IMG/VR virus record: IMGVR_UViG_3300030389_002047
Span: 1 to 36,215 of that record
Length of the DNA: 36,215 nt
DNA from: a virus
Reading direction: 5' to 3' (one strand)
A program made the translations under genes and the position numbers. Below are positions 1 through 9,600 of the stretch, in pieces. The notes beneath the pieces are model-generated. The model saw only the letters and a list, made by a program, of their open reading frames with translations. It made no database searches and was not told the DNA's origin. How positions within the stretch are numbered: position 1 is the stretch's first letter; the number at the start of each line of letters is the position of its first letter.

Positions 1-54
1 ATCCAAAGCAAAAGACTTTTCGTTACTTCAAATTTTATTAGCCAACAGGAAGGA

Positions 55-86
55 TTTGGATATGTCGAATTTTTTTCGTATCTTTG
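55..86 (+). promoter_or_regulatory. Bacteroidota-type promoter for the plus-strand gene
   Basis: TTTG at 55-58, a 20-base spacer, then TATCTTTG at 79-86. This fits the Bacteroidota consensus of a -33 TTTG, a spacer of about 17-23 bases and a -7 TAnnTTTG. A start site near 91-93 would leave a leader of roughly 20 bases before the ATG at 111. There is no Shine-Dalgarno sequence. It would give the lone plus-strand gene its own transcript, although two reading frames run into the window across this stretch, so read-through from an upstream gene is also possible. Confidence 0.62.
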
Positions 87-110
87 TTCAAATTTTAAAA
101 TCAAAACACT

Positions 111-521
111 ATGAATACATTTGTAAAATCAAACCCAAGGGAAAAGATTTTCCCTAAGAAACAAAGAACAAAAAAGAATGTTCAGACAGACGACTGTGTA
201 ATCCGTGCTATTGTACACGCAACAGGTATGGATTATAAAACAGTATTCAATGGTCTATTGGACAAGTCTAAAGAAACTATGTTTCTTCCCAATCAAGAAC
301 AAACTTATACAAAATTTCTTGAGTCACATGGATGGGTAAAAAGAAGACCCATGCGTAACGACAATAATAAAACTTATGAGGTTAGACACTTCCCTGCTAA
401 ACCAAGGGGCAGGTACATCATACACACCACATCCCATTTGACAGCGATTGTCAACGGTAAACACATGGATAGTTGGAACTGTGGAGGATGGAGAGCAAAC
501 TCATACTTTGAGAGAGCTTAA
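111..521 (+). CDS. Papain/C39-like cysteine-peptidase-like protein, 136 aa
   Basis: This is the only plus-strand gene. What is visible is a cysteine at the start of a helix (TDDCVIRAIVHATG, Cys29), a late histidine in a beta strand (SHLTAIV, His109) and an acidic residue just before a tryptophan (MDSW, Asp120). A Cys...His...Asp order with these surroundings is typical of small papain-like or C39-like peptidase folds found in phages and mobile elements. The N-terminal 25 residues are very basic. The protein has no signal peptide or membrane segment, so it should act in the cytoplasm; its substrate is unknown. It could equally be an inactive member or a DUF of the same fold. A promoter lies just upstream and a strong intrinsic terminator just downstream. 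Its TAA shares three bases with the stop of the converging minus-strand gene. Confidence 0.8.
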   Translation: MNTFVKSNPREKIFPKKQRTKKNVQTDDCVIRAIVHATGMDYKTVFNGLLDKSKETMFLPNQEQTYTKFLESHGWVKRRPMRNDNNKTYEVRHFPAKPRGRYIIHTTSHLTAIVNGKHMDSWNCGGWRANSYFERA

Positions 522-676
522 CCTCCGTATCTTTTAGATGGTCTGAGTCCCCTAGGTTTTCTAGGGGATTTTTTTTTGAATCCATCTGTAGCATAATACA
601 ACCTGACTTGTGCGTCTGTGAATATCCTACCACTCGGACTCTGATTTTTATTTTTTCCTATTTTTCTAAACGGCAT
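518..676 (-). CDS. Small basic phage protein, 52 aa
   Basis: This gene follows the giant ejection-protein gene. Its ATG overlaps that gene's TAA (TAATG, sharing base 676), a usual sign of translational coupling. The product starts MPFRKIGKNK, has a central PSGRIFTDAQVRLYYATDGF segment, and ends in a Lys/Arg/Pro-rich tail closing with RPSKRYGG. Small proteins with a PSGR.FT..QV.LYYAT-type core occur in Bacteroidota phages as far as I remember; no function is known to me. The very basic tail suggests binding to nucleic acid or to an acidic partner. Residues SPRKPRGL are encoded by the antisense of the plus-strand terminator hairpin. Its stop codon (518-520) overlaps the stop of the converging gene within TTAA. 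Confidence 0.75.
   Translation of the reverse strand: MPFRKIGKNKNQSPSGRIFTDAQVRLYYATDGFKKKSPRKPRGLRPSKRYGG
548..577 (+). terminator. Rho-independent terminator of the 136-aa gene
   Basis: The stem TCCCCTAG (548-555) pairs perfectly with CTAGGGGA (561-568) around a 5-base loop and is followed by nine T (569-577). The T run exists on the plus strand only, so it stops the plus-strand transcript 27 bases after its stop codon. The hairpin lies inside the minus-strand coding sequence at 518-676. Confidence 0.88.
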
Positions 677-3600
677 TACTGTAACCAATCAAATTCTTCT
701 GTTTCTTTTTTAGAATATCTTTTTCTTTTTCTCTTTGTTCGTCTTGAAGAAGATGTCTTTGTGTTTGCTCTTCGTTTCAATTCTTCGTAACCATAAATTT
801 GATATTCCGAATAGTTAAACATTCTCAAGAAAGCCTCTCCGGGATTCTTCACATCACCAAATAATATTTTAGAATAATTCTCATAGAACTTAGCAAAGTT
901 GTTAGCAGGTACACCAAACAGTTCAGCCAACTTGACCATTGTTCTGAATTGATATTTCTCTGCAGTTGCCTCTGACCCTGCATTCTTATATTTTGTGTAG
1001 TCATCATTGACAGCTTTAAGTTGGTCAAGGATAGGTATGTTTCGTATTGGTTTTGCCCAAGGCTTGTTGGACATCGAATCAAATATATAAGTTAAAAGGT
1101 CACCGACTATAAAAGCTGAATTGAAAGTTCCCAATAGAGCTGACCTAATAAAATCAAAATCATCTTCGTCTCTCCACTCTCGTGCTATACCGGGGAAACC
1201 TGATGCAATGAATTGGAATGTCAAAGGTAACAACAAGTGATAAGTAAACACACCTCTTAAGTTCTGACCTAGCGAACCCTTACCTGCGTTTGGGTCTAGC
1301 TTAATCATCTTAGTGTACAACCCTACCATGTTTTGTATATCTCTCCTTAGCAAAGCTCTAGGCGAGGATGTAAACAACTGAAACAATCTCATATATCTAT
1401 TGTTTTGATATGCGTCTCTGTTGAGTGCATCAAAATCTTGCTGAGTAGTTATTATTTGTTTGGTTACTTTGTCTAATGCAAAATCTATTGCCTGTTGGTC
1501 TGTTGAATTTGGATTGTTTTTTTTGAATTGGTCTTTGAAATAACTGTATGCAGGTATGCTACCCATAACACCACCTTTATCACCTGATTTAACAAACCAC
1601 ATTAATGCATCAACCACTCGAGCAAGGTCAATCTTTTTACGACTTAACTTTTCGTTTATATTTTTTGGGACCTTTACATTAAGCTTGTCAAAGAAACTTT
1701 TACTTGGTCTTTGATTATACCCCTCAAACATCCTAGCGAAATCCCTTCTTGTATATCTTTGCTGTAAGGTAGGCGAGTTCTTGTACATTTCTTGCCATGT
1801 TTTATTCCAAGTACCTATTCCATTTCTTAACTCTTTTGTACCATAAGTAAACCAATTTCTATAACCTATATAATCCGCAAAAGCCATTGAAGATGAGAAC
1901 TGTTTCAGCATAATTGTTGGGTTGGCAGCCAAAGCTTTGTATATATATAACCCCGAAGTGATGTCAAAGAATTTATCAAACATTTTATCTACCGGTCCTG
2001 TAGACCTTTTACCATAAGGATTGGCTACCATTTGTAGATTTTGATAAATCATATTATGTATATCAAACCCAACCTTGTAATTCATTGCTTGTTTTATGAG
2101 AGGTTCATTGAGTAATTTATTAACATCTCTAAGTGGTATAGCATAAGCTCTGAAGTTTTCCATGTCTTGAATATATCTTCTCAACTGTTGGTTTCCATCA
2201 ACAAACTGTATAGGTGATGCATTGTTTATTCTTGCTATAGTAGATTGACCACCAATATTTGTTTGATATTTTTTGTTATTCATATCTTTTAAATCCAAGA
2301 TACCTACTTCTTCTTGGTCTAAAGTTCTTTGAAGTCTTCCTGCATACTTACTGTTCCATGGCATATTAGTTCTGTATACATCTTTATACACAGAATTATA
2401 TCTTGCGTATACACTAGGGAAAAACTCTTGCACCTGCCACTCTGCCCATCTTCTTATTCTTGGGTCTAATTTTGCATCTATTTGTTTTAGCAATTCATTC
2501 AAATCAAATTGACTGTCTAGTAGTAACTCATTGTTTTGAAGACCCGGGTGGTTAGCAGTATCTAATCCTTGATTATATATATAATACATTTGATTTTGTG
2601 TGAGTTGAATAGTCATATCATTCAATTCGTTTGTAAGCTCCTGAAACTCTATGGATTTTTTGTCAAGGGTTTCTAGTTTTTGTTTTATTTCTGCAGCCCT
2701 TTTTGGATTGGCTTCGAAATTAATTGTGACTTTACTGAAGTCATCTAATGTTAATTCGTAATTTCTACCAAAATACTCTTCCATTTTGGAACGAATTAAA
2801 TCTTGCATATAAACCACGCCTTTATCTCTTTCAAGCCTAGCTCTATATATAGGGTCGTATATTAACTTGTTTGCCTCTGTACTATATATATCAGTCGACT
2901 CCCTAGATATTTGTTCTGTGAGAACATCTATACCAAAGTTTCCGGCAAAAAAGCTTTTGAATGCAGCAGCTAATTTATTGGCGTACTTAGTTAAAGTTTT
3001 GTTGTCAATCCTTTTTAATATGTTGTTTAGTTTTCTAAGTGCATCATTGGTTTCTTTCTTGTCGTTAAAATCATTGTCAAGCCCTGAAACATCTTTATAT
3101 AATTTTCTTTTTTGCTCATTGTACCTCAACCTTCTTTGTTCCATATCAGCCTTGAAATCTTGACGACCCTGAACAAAAAGTTCTTTTAACAATGTAGACG
3201 CCTCATCTAGTGTGGAAGATTTGTGTGGGTTTGTGTCTTCCATCAACCTTGCTTCGTTATACAGTATGGCTATTTGAAGAGTTTCAAGATTGATTTCATC
3301 ATCTACTGAATATACATTCTTGTTTTTAATCTTGTCAAACTCTTTTCTAAGTTCTGTAATTTTATTGTTAATGGTAGTTACATCTTCTTCATTTGTTGGG
3401 TTGGTGGTTATGATATTGTTCTTTAATTTATTTATAGCATCCTGCAAGTTGGGTAAAAACTTTCCTTTAAATCTTGCACTAGCCTTTACTTTAAGTTTGG
3501 TTCCAAGTAGTTTGTCGAAAACACTAAATGAATCTCTAGTGTTTTGCTTATTAATCATTTGGATTACATTATCTAAAACCATTCTGATATCATCAGGTTG

Positions 3601-6600
3601 TTTTACAGTATAGAAATCTTTATAGAACTTAGCGTCTGCTATATTGTTTAAAAACTTTTTTACTTGTGGAGAAGTCCACTTGGTCTTTGGCATATTCTTG
3701 AATATAAAACTTTTCATCTGCCTTTGTAAGTCACTCAATTGTCTAGCCCCAAGTTTTTGTTGCCTTGTTCTTTCCTTCATGTTCTTGATATCATTGGCTA
3801 TCTCAAGATTCTTTTGAATAGCCAACTGCTTATCTAGGGCAACAAGTAAATCATCTTGTAGTGTTTTATTGAGTTCTTGAAACTCAGGTTGTTGTTTTAA
3901 AATCTCCTGAGCTTTGGCTCTTACTTCCGACAGAGTGCTATTTTTTTTCTTAGCAAACTTCTTAACCTGAGTCATAACTCTACCGAACACCTGCATTCCA
4001 ACACTCATACCACCTTTTATGTTCCCAAACATTTGAGGCACACTACTAAAAAGGTCCGTGTCTATTTTCATTGCCTCGTTTATTTCGGCAACTTTGAAAC
4101 CTTGCTTTCTTAAATATAGCCTTATTGCAGCATCAGATATCTCCAACTGTCGTGCTGTCTCAATTATGTCAGCCATGGTAGATTTCTTAGCATCTTTCTT
4201 AGCCATCATTTGAAATGTATTCTCTAAATTATTAGCTTCAAATCCTGCAAACACAGGTTCTCCTGAAAGCAAATCAACAACAACCCCTTCCACAAACTCA
4301 TCCATTGTCATGTTGGTAATATCTTTCTTGGTTTTTTTAGACAAACCCATCAAGGATTTTATGTAATTGAATAATTTTTTTAGCCAAACCTTAAAGCCTT
4401 TTTCTTTAGACGCTAGTATAAAAGCCTCTCCTTTATCTCCTATAGCAGTAGCTAATGCTTCTTCTTTTATGAAGTTGTCTATCATTTCCTGACTTCTACC
4501 TTCCTTCTGCATTTCTTTTATAATTCTTTGGTAAGATGTATCATTTTTAATATCATCTATATACTGACTATCTGACACAAGCTCCAATCCTTTTTTATAT
4601 AAATCAGGTCGTGCAGTCTTAGCTGTGTTTAGCCATATGTGACCAAACTCGTGTATGGCAGCATTCATACTTTGATGTTTTGGATTTAAAAATACCTTTC
4701 CATCTATGACAGCACCATATACAGTTCCTCCATCTGTTATTTGTGATTTTATTACAAGTCCTTTTGCATAAGCGTTCTCTAACATAGCATCAAAAGCTTC
4801 ACGACTAGACACCACTTCTACTCCGGGGAAAGCTCTGCTCAAAAGATTTATAAGTTGCTGATACTTGGTTTGTGTAGGAGGAATTAATTCAAAAGATTCG
4901 TTAGCGGTCGTCTGTAGACTTCTTAGAATATCAGACTTTGCTTGTTTAAATGAGGTTCTATCAAAAACCTTATCGGCTAACTTACTAACAAGAGGTTCTG
5001 CTACAGTATATACCGGTACGGTTTCTTCTAAAATACCCACAACTTTACCTCTAATAAAGAACGGATAGTTGGGATGAGGCGTGAGACCTAATTCTTTTTG
5101 TTCTTTTCTATCTATTATGGCTTGGTCTCTTGTGGCTTCAGTTATTTTATTTCCTTGTTTGTCTTGTATCTCAACAACCACAGTCATAGCACCTTTGGGT
5201 AAATTATCTGTAAAGCGTTCTCTAATTTCAGCCCTTATATCTTCTATATAAAGTCCTGCATTATCCATTTTGATTTTTAGAGGTATATTCATAGACTGCT
5301 CCCTACTTGCTACTATCTGTCTAATTGCTTTCCCTCTAAATTCTGTGTTTGTTACATCTTCAGAAAAGAACTTTTTTAAATCTTCGAGTGTATTGACTTT
5401 ATCAAGGTCTTCTAAAAACTCTGCTCTTGCTTTTATATGATAATCTGACCCTTTTAATTTTGGTATAATACTTGCTACCACATTTTTTAACCTATCTTTT
5501 ATATCTACAATAATCTCTTCATTATTAATCCTAGGATTTTCAATTATTTTATCTATAGTTATGTCTGTCAAAACTACATTAGAGTCCATGGATGATTTAT
5601 CCATATTAAACACTATAGATATATCTGAGTCTATCGCACCATTTACTATTTTTGCAACCGCACTTTTATTTATAGATGCCCAAGCTACTTTGCCAAAATT
5701 TTTATCTGTTAAACCAAAAAACGGACCGCCATAGAGTTTGTTTTTTTCATCCACTTTTAATTGGTCTGCCATTAAAAAGTTTGCTTTCTTACCAATAATA
5801 TCATCTAAAGGAATCCTAGGAACTTTATTGGCTAGTTTTGTGTTCTCTGTTATTTCTATAGGAATTATAGGAACATCAGGAGCAGGTTCAGTTAATTCAA
5901 ATGCTTCATCTTGAACATTTTCCATCGCCTCCATTTGAGCCATAGCCTCCTCTTTTAATTGTGTTATTCTTTGATTACGAGTTTTAGGAGATGTTATTGA
6001 AAACTGTGGATTATTCTTTTGAAACAACTCTTCAAGTGCGTTAATTTCATTTTCTATTTCAGGATTAATATTTTCCTCAGTAGTTGTAGACACTTCTGCC
6101 AAATCCTCAGGGGTTATAACGATAGTTTGTTCAACTGATGGGGCAAACCCACCCTTTGCATCAGATTTCTTTTTAATTTTTAACTTGAATATAGTGTTAC
6201 CTGCTGCCGCAGCCTTTGTTGTTTTAGGCACAACTTTAACTTCTTTAACCTCAATATCAAAGTCCTCTAAATTTTCTTTTTTTATAATAACATCTTTGAA
6301 GTTTTTAAATCTTGTTTCTTCTATAGGAACAGAGGCTCCTTTTCCTTTCCTTTTCTTTTTTGTTTTTTTGCTTTCCTTTGTAAAATCAAAAGTAACTTTT
6401 TTTACACCCGTGGTCTGTTCATCATCTGTCTTGGTTTCATCAGTTATATTTTCTTCGTAAGTAAAATTGCTAGTCTTATTAGACTGAGTAAATGACAAAG
6501 GTGTAACCCCAACTTCTAGATTCTCAGCAGTCTCAGTAGTCACAGTAGATGCTTCTTTTGGTTTTCCATCTACTTCACTATCTCTTTTTACATTAAAGAT

Positions 6601-9600
6601 TTCATTTACCTCTAATGCAGTTTCATTGTCATTACCAATGAATATTTCAGTATTGTTTATTTCTTCAGGAGTCAAGGCATTTATTTTTTCCATGAACTTA
6701 TCCTTGGTTTCAAAACTTTCTTTACCAATCAGATATGTTGGTGCTGTTTTCTTGGTAGGTTCCACTTTGATACTACCATCTGCAATACCTGCTATACGAG
6801 CATCAATCTCTTTTATTTTTGTCTTGAATGCTTTTTTTCTTACCGGTGTGTTAGTTAACTTGCTTTTTTCATCAAGCAAACGCATTATTTCTAGCGTTGC
6901 TGTTTTTCTATTTTTAATTTTCTCACCTTCAAGAAGTCCTTTTGCTGTCTGTTTGTTACCAAGTTGGCGTTCTATTTTCTGTCCAAGCTCAGGTGATATT
7001 TTTTTCAACTTTACCATCCTCTTGGTCCAATCATATATTCTAGTATCAGAAGCTCCATAAGATTCTTCAAGCATACCTTTAGGTGTGGACAAGTCTTTTG
7101 ATAACTTTGAAGTTCTGTTGTTATAAGTATTAAAAAAACCGCTAACTGCTGCTGCAGGTGCATTACTAAACAATCCACCATAACCTTCAGCAAATATTTC
7201 TTTACCATCTAGGTCTTGACCGGCAACTACCTGAGCTAAAAATTCACCCGTGGCTTCCATGGCAGGGTCAAAAGTTACCCTTTCCAACAGGAATGCTCCG
7301 GCTTTTGAAGCCCCACTTGCTGTTCTTCCAACTTTAATTACATTACCTGCTAACCCAAAAGACAAAGCATTCACTATACCAATTGGAATACCTCTTTTGT
7401 GTCCCAATGCTGCACCTTCGCCCCATACATCTTCATTGACTAATGCTTTTGTTACATCATCAGGATTAGTCATATCATAACCATAAGCTTCAGCCGTATC
7501 AATGATAGCATTTGTAAACTCCATAGCGTGTCCAATCATATAACCTCCGGTAGCAAGTCCGGTTTTGAAACCTACTATTCCACCACCTATAGCTCCGACT
7601 CCGGTTCCTATTCCCGGTACAGCTACTGTACCTCCCGTTGCTCCTATTGTGGCTCCTGTTGTTGTACCAATACCAACATTTGTTGCTAATAGTTCAAACC
7701 CATACGGTAGCATTTGACTTAAACTATAAGCCATGAACTGCATACCTAAATCAAGAGGGTTTTCTTTAAGGACTTGCAAGGTTTCTCTACCAAATAAACC
7801 TCCTCTTGCTTTTTGCCACCTATTTAATACACGAGCTTGACCTCCTCTTTTAGATTCAGCAAGGGCTTTGGAAATCTCTATAGCCATTGCCTTACTGTCT
7901 TTGTTTTCTAAGCCAAGTCCCATTTGTAGAATTATGTCAGCAGCTTCTCCACGAGCCCAACCTTTATCCCATTCGTTAGTAACTGCAGACCAACCTTCTT
8001 CCCATTCTCTGTATACACTTTTATCAAACTTGTTGTTATACCACATATTAGCAATCTCAAATTGTTGAGCAGCCATTCTTCTATCTGCGGCTGCTGCTTC
8101 ATAAGATAATTGCAAAGCTCTAGCGTCATTTATTTCTTCGGGTATCTGTAAATCTAGGTCCGCTAAGTTTTCAACTCTTACGCCATATTTATTTAATGAT
8201 GCAACTTGTAGTGCGTCTTGAGCCTCAATCATTTTTTGATTTTCTCTAGCAGCTCTTATTGATTTGTCACGCCAATATTTTTGGTAATTTAAATCTATGT
8301 CCTCTCTGACTTTTACTAAATCTTCATCTTGAACTACCACACTCAACTCATCAGCCTTTTTTTCAAGTGCTTCAATAATATCTTTTGTAACACGAACTTG
8401 TTTGCCGTCAACAAAGTAGTTGCTATCTTTTAGTAGCTCAATGCTTTCTTCGTCTAACTTATCTTCAGCATCCTCTATATCCAAACCTGACTCTATGCCT
8501 AGCTCTTCAAATGTCTCCAAAGTATTCATGATTTTTTCGTACTCATCAAACTTTTGTTTGTAAGTCTTATAGTCTATACCATCAGCATTTTTGTCAAAAT
8601 ATTCTCTACTATATAATTCGAAAGTGTTTTCGTCTTTCCAACTACCATTTACAAAGTCTCTCGCTTCTTTAGGATTGTCGAATGAATATACTTCGTTTCT
8701 TTTTTTAGCTTCTTCTAAAGCTTCATCACCTGAAAGTTTTAACCAATATGCTCTTCTAGTTCCGTAATTAGAATCAGGGCTTTTAGGAAACAGAGTTGGA
8801 TATACTATAGTCTTGCCACCTTCTTGTTTGGTCTCCCAACCATATGCCTCAACTCTACCATTGTCTAACAAACCTCCTTTACGCATATTCATTACCTTCA
8901 ATGCGGTGTATTGTTCGTCTGTATATTCTGTTTCTTCTTTTTTAGGAGTGGCATTTTCTTTCATAAAGTTCTTAGCCGCTTCTAGTTCATCGGTATCAAA
9001 TTGCAAAGAGTTTCCATTCTCTGCCATCACAGTTATTTCATCATCAAAAAACCCCTCGTCCACCTTAAATATAAAATTATAATCTTCAAACTGATTATTA
9101 AGAAAACTCACACCTGACTCTATAGATTCATCAAATATTCTTTCATTGGTATTTAGTAAAGCACTTTGAAAATCAGGTGATTGAACAACTTCTATATTGG
9201 CTTGTTCAGTTGTGTATTTTTCTTCAAGCTCTCTTTCTCTTGCTTTTTGCTCTGCTAGAAATCTTTCTTCAGCATCTCTAAATTGAGCTTGTTGAAATTC
9301 TTCAGGAGTAGGAAAATCATCAGGTAATCCCGGTGGTTGGTACCCGGGAATCTGAGGATATAATTTCATCTCAGGAGCAAGGTTGACACGAGTATTGTCT
9401 TGAGCAACCTCCACTATCTCCGGTTGTAGTTGTGGGTTTTGTATTGTATTATCTACTACAGGAACCTCCTGTGGTATAGTTACACCTAATAACTTGGCAA
9501 ATTCTTCTTGGTTTTTTTGATACCCTTCATCTACGGCAAACTGAAAACTTAAATCAAAAGCCTCTTTGTTGGAGTTAAGAAGCTCAAGAAATTCTTCACG

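Noticed and set aside
1-157. Two frames open from the left edge (one ending TGA at 112-114, overlapping the ATG at 111; one ending TAA at 155-157), either of which might be the end of an upstream plus-strand gene.
   Set aside because: Both are open at once, the stretch is AT-rich and short, and it also holds a good promoter. The sequence cannot decide which, if either, is coding.
6626-7060. A 144-codon plus-strand frame and several other plus-strand frames of 60-107 codons inside the giant gene.
   Set aside because: They are antisense shadows of the 2995-residue gene: Ser/Leu/Phe-rich, without promoters, and opposite a continuous coding frame with recognisable domains.
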